NCBI GenBank assembly: GCA_034521975.1
Contig: JAXHLR010000009.1
Coordinates: 124,001 to 188,000 of the forward strand
Length of the DNA: 64,000 nucleotides
Direction: 5' to 3'
From: Acidimicrobiales bacterium
Lineage (GTDB): Bacteria; Actinomycetota; Acidimicrobiia; Acidimicrobiales; SKKL01
The notes beneath the pieces were generated by a model. It did not search any database. It saw only the letters and a list, made by a program, of their open reading frames with translations, and was not told where the DNA came from. Position 1 is the first letter of the stretch; each line of letters opens with the position of its first letter. This document shows, piece after piece, positions 41,192 through 49,822 of this stretch. The position numbers and the translations under genes are program-made.

Positions 41192-42862
41192 ATGAACCGA
41201 GATCGAGGGCGGGCCCCGGCCCGTCTCGCACCCCGAGCCCTGCTCGCGCTCCTCACCCTGATCGCCCTCGTCGCATCGGCGTGTGGGGGCGACGACGACG
41301 GCTCGTCGGGCGATGACAGCGGCGACAGTCCGGCCGACACCACGGCATCGGACGACTCGACCCTGACCGTGATCACCCCGGCGGTGCTGTCGAGCCTCGA
41401 CCCCGAGCGCTACGAGGGCAACATCTCCCTCGATCTGATCCCGAACTTCGGTGGGACCCTCTTGTGGTGGGAACCGCCAGAGCCCGATGCCACGGTGATC
41501 CAGTCCCCCGACGAGATCGCGCCGGCACTCGCCGAGTCGTGGGAGATCTCCGAGGACGGCAAGGTCGTCACGTTCACACTTCGGGAAGGAGCGGAGAGCC
41601 CGTATGGCAATCAGGTGACCAGCGAGGACGTCCGCTGGAGCGTCGAACGGATGATCAACTCCGAGGGCGTGCCCATCGCGCGCATCCTGATGAACCAGGG
41701 CGGGTGGAACCTCGAAGAGCCGATCGAGGTGGTTGACGACCGCACCTTCCGGCTGCACATCGACCAACCCAACGCGGTCAGCCTCTCGATCCTCACCACC
41801 TATTTCACGATGATTCTCGACTCGGCCGAGGTGCTCCAGCACGCCACCGAGGAGGACCCCTACGCATACGAGTGGCTCGCGGCCAATGACGCCTCCTTCG
41901 GCGCCTACACCGTCGACTCCTTCGACCCCGGCACGCAGGTGCGGCTCGCCACCAACCCCGGGTACTGGGGTGAGACCCCCGCCTACGAGGACGTGGTCAT
42001 GCGCGCCGTCTCCGACGGGTCGAGCAGGCTCCAACTGCTCCAGCGTGGTGAAGCTGATGTCGGCTTCGGCCTCACCTTCGACCAGCTCACATCGGTCCAG
42101 GACGACCCGTCGCTGCAACTCGAGCAGATGCTGTTCCCCAGCATCATGCTCCTCGTCACCAACCACGAGGTCGAGCCCTTCGGCGACCCGCGCGTTCGCG
42201 AGGCACTCGCCCTCGCCATCGATCGAGACGCCATCGTCGAGGGCGCCTATCAGGGATTCGGCGCGCCGGCCCGTGACTACTTCCACAACGCCTTCGGGTT
42301 CGACCCGGCCGAGCAGCCACTCGAACAGGACCTCGACCGAGCCAGGAATCTGCTCGCCGAGGCCGGCGTGGAGGACCTGCAGCTCGAGCTGTCCTACAGC
42401 ATCGGCAATCTCGGCCCCGAGGTCGAGCAGATCGCTGTGCTCGTGCGCGACCAGCTCGCCCAGATCGGCGTCGATGTGGAGATCAACAACATTCCATCCA
42501 ACGCCGACTTCGACGCGGGCAAGCGAGACGGCTCGCTCGCTGCGTGGCTCGCTACCAGCGCCCCGCAGATCCCGGATCCCGCCTACTACGTACAGGTCTT
42601 CTACGGGACTGATGGAATCGTGAACCTGATGGGCTACTCGAACCCCGAGCTCGACGATCTGGCCGTCGACATCCTCGAGACCCAGCCGGGACCAGAGCGC
42701 ACGGCGCTCGTCGCCGACGCCAACGACATGATGCTCGACGACATGCCGTCCGTGCCGCTCGTGGACACCGAGAAGTACTACGTGTTCAACGAAGGCGTGA
42801 CCGGCTTCATGGGGAATCCGCAGGCCAACGTCGAGTTCCGGCAGCTCCAGCCCGCCGGCTGA
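41192..42862 (+). CDS. oligopeptide-type ABC transporter substrate-binding lipoprotein 2
   Basis: 556-residue family 5 solute-binding protein. Its signal peptide ends in VASAC with Cys31 lipidated, followed by an Asp/Ser/Gly linker. It aligns along its whole length with the protein at 34024-35709, sharing for example INSEGVPIARILM and SRLQL, so the two arose by duplication. No second set of permeases is present, so both probably feed the same importer with different ligands. I chose the ATG at 41192, with GGAGAG upstream. A 17-bp hairpin follows, then a luciferase-like gene. Confidence 0.93.
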   Translation: MNRDRGRAPARLAPRALLALLTLIALVASACGGDDDGSSGDDSGDSPADTTASDDSTLTVITPAVLSSLDPERYEGNISLDLIPNFGGTLLWWEPPEPDATVIQSPDEIAPALAESWEISEDGKVVTFTLREGAESPYGNQVTSEDVRWSVERMINSEGVPIARILMNQGGWNLEEPIEVVDDRTFRLHIDQPNAVSLSILTTYFTMILDSAEVLQHATEEDPYAYEWLAANDASFGAYTVDSFDPGTQVRLATNPGYWGETPAYEDVVMRAVSDGSSRLQLLQRGEADVGFGLTFDQLTSVQDDPSLQLEQMLFPSIMLLVTNHEVEPFGDPRVREALALAIDRDAIVEGAYQGFGAPARDYFHNAFGFDPAEQPLEQDLDRARNLLAEAGVEDLQLELSYSIGNLGPEVEQIAVLVRDQLAQIGVDVEINNIPSNADFDAGKRDGSLAAWLATSAPQIPDPAYYVQVFYGTDGIVNLMGYSNPELDDLAVDILETQPGPERTALVADANDMMLDDMPSVPLVDTEKYYVFNEGVTGFMGNPQANVEFRQLQPAG

Positions 42863-42900
42863 TCCACACCAGACCGTCCCCGGCCGCGCATCCGGGGATC

Positions 42901-42946
42901 GGTGTCGGGGCCGGGCGGGGAGTTGGGCTCGCCCGGCCCCGACACC
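42901..42946 (+). terminator. long stem-loop after the second peptide-binding protein gene
   Basis: A perfect 17-bp stem (42901-42917 with 42930-42946) closes a 12-base loop, 38 bp after the binding-protein stop and 15 bp before the next ATG. No U-run follows. It is a strong candidate for partial termination or 3'-end protection. Its right arm ends just before the AGGAGGG ribosome site of the downstream gene, so it might also affect initiation. Confidence 0.7.
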
Positions 42947-42961
42947 ACCGACAGGAGGGTC

Positions 42962-43930
42962 ATGCCCGACATCGGTTTCATCTGGCTTCCGCGCTCGGTC
43001 CACGAGGCGGTCGCCATCGCGCGCGGGGTCGAAGCCGGGGGCTTCTGGGGTCTCGGAATCTCGGACTCACCGGTGCTGTACCAGGAGATGTACCCGGTCG
43101 TCTCGGCCTGTCTCGCGGCGACCGAGCACATCAAGGTCGGCTCCAACGTCACCAACCCGGTGAGTCGCCACTGGACCATCCACGCGTCGAGTGCTCGAGC
43201 CTACGAGGAGCTACATCCGGAGCGGTACTACCTCGGGCTCGCCTCGGGCGACGGTGCCGTCCACAGCATTGGCCGACGTCCGGCCACCCTGGGACACCTC
43301 GCTCGCGCGGTCGACGACATGAGGGGCGCGATCCCCGACACGACCGAGATCCAGGTAGCGGCGAGCGGCCCGCGCGCCGCCGCGATGGCCGGATCGGTCG
43401 CCGATTCGGTCATCCTGGGCACCGGTGCCGAGCCCGCCGCCGTAGCCGAACTCGGGGGTCTGGCCCGAGCCTCGGCCGCCGAGCGGGGGAAGCGGGCGCC
43501 CCGGATCTGGGGGCTGATCCCCACCTACATCGTCGACGACGACGCCGACCTCGCCCAAGCTCGCCGTGACTACGCCGCCATTCCGGTCGCCTATGCCCGG
43601 TTCGCCTTCGACGTCACCTTCGCCTCCAAACACATCCCTACGGAGCTCCAGGCACCACTGCGCGCAGGGCTCGACCGCTACGACTTCGGGCACCACGCCA
43701 CAGTCGGGGTGCCAAACCCCAACGCACACCTCTTCGACGACACTCCCGAGGTGCTCGACTACCTCTTCGAGCGCATGGTGCTGTTCGGTACGCGCGAACA
43801 GTGCGCGACGCGCCTGGAGCGCTTCCTCGACACCGCCGACGTCGACGGTGTGCACCTGACGATCATCGCACCGGACCCGGTGAAGGTGGTGGAGCGAGCC
43901 GGAGACGCGTTCGCCCACCTCGTGGGTTGA
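42962..43930 (+). CDS. luciferase-like (LLM) oxidoreductase 2
   Basis: 322-residue LLM-family TIM barrel, paralogous to the protein at 39216-40223. It shares the GISDSPVLY and VTNPVSRHW segments, the latter typical of the F420-using branch. The ATG at 42962 has AGGAGGG at good spacing. It is cotranscribed with the second binding protein under operator site 8. Duplication of both binding protein and LLM enzyme suggests two related substrates or two oxidation steps. Cofactor unproven. Confidence 0.8.
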   Translation: MPDIGFIWLPRSVHEAVAIARGVEAGGFWGLGISDSPVLYQEMYPVVSACLAATEHIKVGSNVTNPVSRHWTIHASSARAYEELHPERYYLGLASGDGAVHSIGRRPATLGHLARAVDDMRGAIPDTTEIQVAASGPRAAAMAGSVADSVILGTGAEPAAVAELGGLARASAAERGKRAPRIWGLIPTYIVDDDADLAQARRDYAAIPVAYARFAFDVTFASKHIPTELQAPLRAGLDRYDFGHHATVGVPNPNAHLFDDTPEVLDYLFERMVLFGTREQCATRLERFLDTADVDGVHLTIIAPDPVKVVERAGDAFAHLVG

Positions 43931-43948
43931 CGCCTCGAACCCGGCTGG

Positions 43949-44407
43949 TCAGGTTCCACCGAGCTGCGAGTCGAGCACCATCAACGTCTTGGTGCCGGTG
44001 ACCGCACCGGTGCGCCGGATCCGGTCGATAACGCGCTTGAGATCCTGGACATCGCGAACGCGCAGCCAGACGAGTGCATCCGGATCGCCGGCCAAGGTGA
44101 ACAGCGCCTGGATCTCGGGGATGGCGTCGGCCAGACCCTCGATGGCGTTCACCGGTGCACTGCCGACGAACCGCAGCTCGGCGAAGGCCTCGAGCGGTCG
44201 GCCAAGGGCGGCGTGATCCACCAGCGCCGTATAGCCGGTGATGATCCCGGTCGTCTCCAGCCGATCGACTCGACGTTTCACAGCAGGCGCGGAGAGACCG
44301 ACCCGGGACCCGATGTCGCCGTAGGTGCGCCGAGCGTTCTCGCGCAACAGGCCGATGATGTGCTGATCCGTTGCGTCGACGATCGGAGGATCCCGGTCCA
44401 TGAACAA
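43949..44407 (-). CDS. Lrp/AsnC family transcriptional regulator
   Basis: 152-residue regulator. The N-terminal helix-turn-helix is residues 8-60 (DATDQHIIGLLRENAR, VGLSAPAVKRRVDRL), and the C-terminal ligand-binding RAM domain is about 70-150. Lrp-type proteins sense amino acids and often control a divergent neighbour. Here that is the AceE/MdeB-like gene, with 105 bp between the two starts. An ATG two codons in (44401) is an alternative start. It is probably independent of the GntR-controlled island. Confidence 0.9.
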   Translation of the reverse strand: MFMDRDPPIVDATDQHIIGLLRENARRTYGDIGSRVGLSAPAVKRRVDRLETTGIITGYTALVDHAALGRPLEAFAELRFVGSAPVNAIEGLADAIPEIQALFTLAGDPDALVWLRVRDVQDLKRVIDRIRRTGAVTGTKTLMVLDSQLGGT

Positions 44408-44512
44408 CCATCATCTCCGATTCCGGCTCAACACGCACGCTTCATTGCGTTATCGCCTGGCTTCGGCAACGATCTATGGCGCGAAGCGACCCCGGTGGTT
44501 ACCGTCACCGCC

Positions 44513-46849
44513 ATGAGCAAACCCGACGCGCGCGACCTTGATGAGGACGTGCTCCACCAGATCGAGCAGCGAATCCTGTGGCTCGGGACGCGCATGGTCG
44601 ACGAGGCCAACCGGCGCGAGCCGATGGGAATCAAGGTGGGTGGCCACCAGGCCTCCTCCGCCTCGATGGTGTCGATCCTCGCGGCCTTGTGGTTCGGGCA
44701 CCTCCGAGCCGACGACAAGGTTGCGGTCAAGCCCCACGCTTCCCCCGCCTATCACGCGCTCATGTATCTCATCGGGGCCCTCGATCGCTCGTATCTCACG
44801 AAGCTGCGCGCTCGCGGCGGTCTGCAGGCCTATCCGTCGCGCACCAAGGATCCCGATGTCCCCGACTACTCGACCGGATCGGTGGGCCTAGGAGCCGTGG
44901 CCCCGCTCTTCTCCGCTGCAGCGCGCCGCTACTGCGATGACCACTTCGGCGACGGACCTCCCGCCCGGTTCTTCGCCCTGGCCGGTGACGCCGAGCTCGA
45001 CGAAGGCAATGTGTGGGAGGCGATTGCCGAACCTGTCACCGCCGGACTCGGCAACTTCACGTTGATCATCGACCTGAACCGCCAGAGCCTCGACCGGATC
45101 ATCCCCGACATCCAGGAGACCCGCCTCGCCGGCTTCTTCCACAACGCCGGGTGGCACGTCGCAGAGGCGAAGTACGGCCGCCGACTCACCGCAGCCTTTG
45201 AGCGCCCTGGTGGCGATGCCCTCCGCAACCACATCGATGCGATGTCGAACGAGGCCTATCAGGAGTTGTTCAAGCTCGACGGAGACCGCCTTCGGGACAC
45301 GTTCCTCCGCGGCGCGGACCCTGCGGTGGGCCGAGCGCTCACCGACGTGGACGACCAAGACCTGCTCGGCCTACTCGCCGACCTGGGCGGCCACGACCTG
45401 TCCACGTTGGGTGACGCGCTCGACACCTGCGACTCCGAGTCGGATCGGCCGAGTGTGGTCTTCGCCTACACGATCAAGGGATGGGGACTGCCGACGGCTG
45501 GCGATCCGCTCAACCACGCCGCGCTTCTGACCGAAGACCAGATCGACGACCTGCGTTGCTCGGTCGAGCTCGACCGCGAATCGGAGTGGAACCGCTTCGA
45601 TCCCGACTCCGCGGCGGGAAGGCTGTGCAGCGAGACCGGCGCCAGGCTGCGGCGCGACCCCTTCGGGTCGCAACCCCGGCCGGCAGTGCCCGCACGGGCG
45701 TCCCAAGTCGTTCGTCGTGGCACCGTGTCCACCCAGGAGGCCTTCGGCCGCACGCTGACCCGCCTCGCGGCGGAGGAGGTCGGTTCCCGCCTGGTCACTG
45801 CCACACCGGACGTCTCGGTCTCGACGAACCTCGGCGGGTGGATCAACAAGGTCGGCGTCTACTCCCACGACGAGCGGGCGGACCACGGCGGTAGCGAACA
45901 GCTGCTCAAGTGGGCGCCCGCTCCATCAGGCCAGCACATCGAGCTCGGGATCTCCGAGATGAACCTGTTCATGCTGCTCGGACAACTCGGCCTCTCCCAC
46001 GAGCACCACGGTCAGCACCTCCTTCCGGTGGCGACCGTCTACGACCCGTTTGTGCTCCGGGGGCTCGACGCGCTGATCTACGGGCTCTACAACGCCGCCC
46101 GATTCGTCGTCGCGGGGACTCCGGCGGGGGTCACGCTCGCTCCCGAAGGCGGCGCCCACCAATCGAGTGTGACCGCGTCGCTCGGGATGGAGCTGCCCGG
46201 GCTCGCCTACGTCGAACCGTGCTTCGCCACCGAGGTCGACTGGATGCTGTGCGAGGCGCTCGATCGCCTCGGTGGAGCCGACGGGGAGAGCAGCTACTTG
46301 CGGTTGTCGACGCGGCCGATCGACCAGGCCCCGTTCGATGCGGCGATCGCGCGCACCGGTGAGCAAGGACTGAGAGAGCTGGTTCTCGACGGCGGGTATC
46401 GGCTGGCCGAGACGCCTGTCGATGGCCGACCAGCGGTCACGATCGTGGCGACCGGCGCGCTGGTCCCCGAGGCGTTGTGCGCTGCTGAGGAGCTCGACGG
46501 TGAAGGCGTCGGAGCCACGGTCATCAACGTCACCAGCCCGGACCGCCTCTACCGGTCCTGGCAGGGGCAAGTCCGTCCGGCTCTCGACGCTGGTCGGGCC
46601 ATACGTCGGCCGAGCCATCTGCACCGACTGATCCCACCTGCCGAGCGCGACCGGCCGATCGTGAGCGTCCACGACGCCGCCAGCCACACCCTGGCCTGGT
46701 TGGGCTCGGCGATCGGTGCCCCCCAGGTGAGCCTCGGGGTCGACCGCTTCGGCGAGTCCGGGACGATCCACGACCTCCACGAGCTCACTGGGATCTCAAC
46801 CGGGGACGTGGTCAACGCTGCACTGCTGGCGATCTACGATCTGGCGTGA
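44513..46849 (+). CDS. AceE/MdeB-like 2-oxoacid dehydrogenase E1 (transketolase superfamily)
   Basis: 778-residue thiamine-diphosphate enzyme resembling homodimeric pyruvate dehydrogenase E1 but about 100 residues shorter than E. coli AceE. The ThDP/Mg motif runs from GDAE (158-161) to Asn189 in LIIDLNRQSLD. Further family segments are GLQAYPSRTKDP, the transketolase-like middle domain (ISEMNLFMLLGQLGLS) and the C-terminal domain. Divergence from an Lrp regulator recalls mdeR-mdeB of methionine catabolism, where MdeB acts on 2-oxobutyrate; that link is from family knowledge and inference. No E2 or E3 gene is nearby. Its end overlaps the convergent PH-domain gene by 16 bp. Confidence 0.82.
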   Translation: MSKPDARDLDEDVLHQIEQRILWLGTRMVDEANRREPMGIKVGGHQASSASMVSILAALWFGHLRADDKVAVKPHASPAYHALMYLIGALDRSYLTKLRARGGLQAYPSRTKDPDVPDYSTGSVGLGAVAPLFSAAARRYCDDHFGDGPPARFFALAGDAELDEGNVWEAIAEPVTAGLGNFTLIIDLNRQSLDRIIPDIQETRLAGFFHNAGWHVAEAKYGRRLTAAFERPGGDALRNHIDAMSNEAYQELFKLDGDRLRDTFLRGADPAVGRALTDVDDQDLLGLLADLGGHDLSTLGDALDTCDSESDRPSVVFAYTIKGWGLPTAGDPLNHAALLTEDQIDDLRCSVELDRESEWNRFDPDSAAGRLCSETGARLRRDPFGSQPRPAVPARASQVVRRGTVSTQEAFGRTLTRLAAEEVGSRLVTATPDVSVSTNLGGWINKVGVYSHDERADHGGSEQLLKWAPAPSGQHIELGISEMNLFMLLGQLGLSHEHHGQHLLPVATVYDPFVLRGLDALIYGLYNAARFVVAGTPAGVTLAPEGGAHQSSVTASLGMELPGLAYVEPCFATEVDWMLCEALDRLGGADGESSYLRLSTRPIDQAPFDAAIARTGEQGLRELVLDGGYRLAETPVDGRPAVTIVATGALVPEALCAAEELDGEGVGATVINVTSPDRLYRSWQGQVRPALDAGRAIRRPSHLHRLIPPAERDRPIVSVHDAASHTLAWLGSAIGAPQVSLGVDRFGESGTIHDLHELTGISTGDVVNAALLAIYDLA

Positions 46850-48459
46850 GGCTCCATCTGCACCGAGCCTGTCGCCACGGGGTGGTCGACCAGCTCGCGG
46901 TCGCGGATCTCGGCCTCGATCGATGCGCATCGGTCGGCCCGCTGGTCGAGCACGAGGGGGGTGACGCCGCGGCCCGCGAGATCGGCTCGGAACGTGGCCA
47001 GCCCCCGCCATCGCTGGAACGGGCTGGCCGAGATCCGGGTGCTCTGAACGCGGGGGATCACCACCACGACGGTCCGGCGCAGCAGCGACCCCCAGCGGGT
47101 GACCAGCAGATCACCGTCGAGGCGGTGGCCGAGGTTGCGGTACGCGTCCAGTCCCATCACCACCGAGAGCGCCACCGCCGCGACTCCGATCATCACCACC
47201 GTGGTCGGCGAGCGCCCCACGGCTACGGCGACGCCGATGAGCAGCGCGGCGACCGCCAGGCGCCGCACGATCCTGCGGCTCCGCGCGGCTCTGGGTGCCG
47301 CCGCCAGATGGTCTCGGTCCACGGTTCGACCGATCCCCACCGCCAGCAACCGGTCGATCTCGCCGCGATCGGCCAGCGGCACCGAGAGCTGAGCCTCGGC
47401 TCCCGCGCCCGTCCCCGCGCTGCGGATCTGGATCGAGGCGTAGCCCAGGAGTCGGTGCAGGGGATTCTGGCGGATCGCGACGGCCTGGACCCGCGCCAGG
47501 GGAACCACCGCATCGCGTCGTTCGAACAAGCCCCGACGCAGCCGTAGCTCGTCACCAGCTCGCACCACCGTCAGGTCGTGGTGGGTAGCCAGGGAACTGA
47601 GTGCCGCTGCCACCACGGCGACCACCACCAGCGCCAGGGCGCCGGCGAGGAACCCGAGGGAGACCAGCAGCGTTCCCGCTTCCTCCTCGACCGACTCGGC
47701 CATGCTCCGAGGCAACCGGCTCAGGGTGTCGGCCAGGGTTCCCATGAGCGCGAACACCACCAGCAGGTTCGACCCTGTGACCCCCGCCAGCATCACCTTC
47801 CACACCGACAACCGCAGGACCTCGACCTCGGGGGGTGGTGGTGCCTCCGCATCGGGCCGGCCGCCGACGGCTTCGTCGCCCACGTCGCCGGCATCATCGG
47901 CGCCGGTCGGGCCGGTTGGTCCATCGGCCAGTGCCCGGGCACGAGCGGCCACCACGTGCCGTTGGAGGGCCACGGCCTCGTCCTTGCCGAGCGCGTCGAG
48001 TCGCACCTCGGCGCTGCCGGCGCCGCCCGCGGTCTCGATGCGGACCACCGCGAACCCCACGAATCGGTGCAGGAGCGGCTCGCTGACCTCGACGTGTTGG
48101 ACCCGGGTCACCGGGACCCGCCGGTAGGTGCGCGAGATCACACCGTCGTCGAGGGTGATGGTCTGGCCGTCGAAGCTCCAGGTGCGCCGGGACCAGACGA
48201 GCAGCGATGCCGCAATGTTGTAGGCGACCGCCAGCGCCAGCAGCAGGAGCTGGCCCAGCGCGACCGCCACCAGGATCAGGCCGAGACCACCGCGCCCGAA
48301 CGAGAACAGGTCGAGCCATGGGCTGACGGGATGTGTCCGTCGCGGCGTCGCCCAGTCGCCGGCTCCGCCCATCGACCGCGGCGGTGGCGGTGGCGGTGGT
48401 GGTGGTGGTGGCGATCCCGGCGCCCCCGAGGGCGGCAGTGGCGGCTCAGACGGCGTCAT
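46834..48459 (-). CDS. membrane protein with bacterial PH (YdbT-like) domains
   Basis: 541-residue protein with a Pro-rich N-terminus (PPLPPSG, then a run of prolines), several pairs of transmembrane helices and repeated bPH2 domains, as in YdbT. Recurring patterns such as RRVPVTRVQHVEVSEPLLHRF, RVQAVAIRQNPLHRLLG and RVQSTRISASPFQRW mark three PH-like units. The YdbS/YdbT pair is a conserved membrane unit of unclear function in Gram-positives. The ATG at 48459 overlaps the partner gene by 14 bp. Confidence 0.8.
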   Translation of the reverse strand: MTPSEPPLPPSGAPGSPPPPPPPPPPPRSMGGAGDWATPRRTHPVSPWLDLFSFGRGGLGLILVAVALGQLLLLALAVAYNIAASLLVWSRRTWSFDGQTITLDDGVISRTYRRVPVTRVQHVEVSEPLLHRFVGFAVVRIETAGGAGSAEVRLDALGKDEAVALQRHVVAARARALADGPTGPTGADDAGDVGDEAVGGRPDAEAPPPPEVEVLRLSVWKVMLAGVTGSNLLVVFALMGTLADTLSRLPRSMAESVEEEAGTLLVSLGFLAGALALVVVAVVAAALSSLATHHDLTVVRAGDELRLRRGLFERRDAVVPLARVQAVAIRQNPLHRLLGYASIQIRSAGTGAGAEAQLSVPLADRGEIDRLLAVGIGRTVDRDHLAAAPRAARSRRIVRRLAVAALLIGVAVAVGRSPTTVVMIGVAAVALSVVMGLDAYRNLGHRLDGDLLVTRWGSLLRRTVVVVIPRVQSTRISASPFQRWRGLATFRADLAGRGVTPLVLDQRADRCASIEAEIRDRELVDHPVATGSVQMEPHARS

Positions 48460-48976
48460 CGCGTCCGGCGCGCTCGAGCACCAGTTGACGGAAGGCCTCC
48501 GCATCGCCGGACGCGAGACCGGGCACCGAGCCGTCGCTGGTCGCCGCGGCGGTGGTCAGGTCGGCACTCACCAGCCCCAGCAGCCGGTCGATGGGCCCCT
48601 TCGACAGATCGACCTGCTGGACCCGGCGGTAGGGAACGGCCGAACGGCGCTGCACGATGACCCCGCGGCGGATCTCGAGCGCATCGTCGGCAAGGCGGTA
48701 CGACCAGTGGCGGTAGACGATGGGAGGCCACACGAGCCCGGCGAGGACCGCCAGCGCCAGGATGGCCGCCGGTGCCACCAGGATCGGCCACCCATCCAGC
48801 CAGCCTGAGTTGCGGGCGATGAGCTCCGCCGCCGCCAGCGGGACGGCGACGAACAGCCCGTTGCCCACCGTGTCGATGCGCCACCGGGTGACGACCCGCG
48901 GGTGCAGCGAGCACCATCGTCCTGCTTCGAGCTCGTCGGCCGACGCCGAGGGATCGTGATTCTGCACCGCCGCCAC
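48446..48976 (-). CDS. bacterial PH-domain membrane protein (YdbS-like)
   Basis: 176-residue partner of the larger PH-domain protein. Two transmembrane helices (about residues 35-55 and 60-85) precede one bPH2 domain that contains RRSAVPYRRVQQVDLSKGPIDRLLGLV. The gene pair small then large, overlapping by 14 bp, is the usual ydbS-ydbT order. It probably forms a complex in the membrane. Its role is not established. Confidence 0.8.
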   Translation of the reverse strand: MAAVQNHDPSASADELEAGRWCSLHPRVVTRWRIDTVGNGLFVAVPLAAAELIARNSGWLDGWPILVAPAAILALAVLAGLVWPPIVYRHWSYRLADDALEIRRGVIVQRRSAVPYRRVQQVDLSKGPIDRLLGLVSADLTTAAATSDGSVPGLASGDAEAFRQLVLERAGRDDAV

Positions 48977-48980
48977 CGGT

Positions 48981-49628
48981 TCAGACGACGAGGGTGGCCA
49001 CCGCCGAGAAGTGGAACACCGCCGCGATGATCGTGAAGGTGTGCCAGACCTCGTGGTAGCCGAAGGTACGGGGCCAGGGATCGGGCCACTTGGTGATCAG
49101 CACCGGGAACCCGATGGTGTACATGACCCCGCCGGCGACGATGAGGGCGAGTTGGATCGGGCTGAGGTGATGCACCAGAACCGGCGCGGCCGCCAGCGCG
49201 CTCCACCCGAGGATCGGGTAGAGGGCGAACCCGAGCCAGCGGATCCGGTGGAACGCCACCAGCTTCAGCACGATCCCGACCAGGGCGACGACGCCGACGA
49301 CGCTCAACATGGGGATCCCCCACTCCGGCGGCAGCGCCAGCAGGCAGATGGGAACGTAGGTGCCGGTGATGAGCAGGAAGATCATCGAATGGTCGAGCCG
49401 TTGCATCACCTGCCGGGCGCGCGGGGTGCGGGCCAACCGGTGGTAGGCAGCCGAGGTGCCGAAGCCGGCGAGCAGGGTCGCGGCGTAGATGGCTGCTGCG
49501 ACCCGGGCGGTCGCGCCGTCGGCGAGCACGACGAGGATCAGACCGGCGGGGATGGCGGCGAAGAACGTGATCGCGTGGGCGCGGCCCCGCCAGAGGGGGA
49601 GATCGAGCGCTTCGCTCACGATGTTCAC
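48981..49628 (-). CDS. hemolysin III / PAQR family membrane protein
   Basis: 215-residue protein with seven predicted transmembrane helices. Family features are GFGTSAAYHRL, the LDHSMIFLLITGTYVP segment and the C-terminal FGYHEVWHTFTIIAAVFHF. His and Asp residues in these segments form the metal site in PAQR proteins. Bacterial homologues are called hemolysin III, but their cellular role is uncertain. I chose the GTG at 49626-49628, since further upstream the frame has no family character. Confidence 0.85.
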   Translation of the reverse strand: MNIVSEALDLPLWRGRAHAITFFAAIPAGLILVVLADGATARVAAAIYAATLLAGFGTSAAYHRLARTPRARQVMQRLDHSMIFLLITGTYVPICLLALPPEWGIPMLSVVGVVALVGIVLKLVAFHRIRWLGFALYPILGWSALAAAPVLVHHLSPIQLALIVAGGVMYTIGFPVLITKWPDPWPRTFGYHEVWHTFTIIAAVFHFSAVATLVV

Positions 49629-49740
49629 ACCCTCGACTCTACTTGACGAGGGGCCGGCAACGACGGCGCAGGCCATCGAGGCGGGCGAGCTGCACCAGCA
49701 GGCCGGCCCGGTCACGGCGATGCTCACCCATGCTCGCAAG

Positions 49741-49764
49741 GACCGCCGCGCACAAGCGGCGGTC
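49741..49764. other. stem-loop in the hlyIII-otsA intergenic region
   Basis: GACCGCCGC and GCGGCGGTC form a perfect 9-bp stem with a 6-base loop, 58 bp before the otsA ATG. It could be a 5' leader structure of otsA. The rest of the 194-bp gap shows no gene. Confidence 0.35.
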
Positions 49765-49822
49765 ATGACACCACCCTCGTCGACCGTGCGACTCGCGACG
49801 ACGGCACTCCATACTGAACGAC

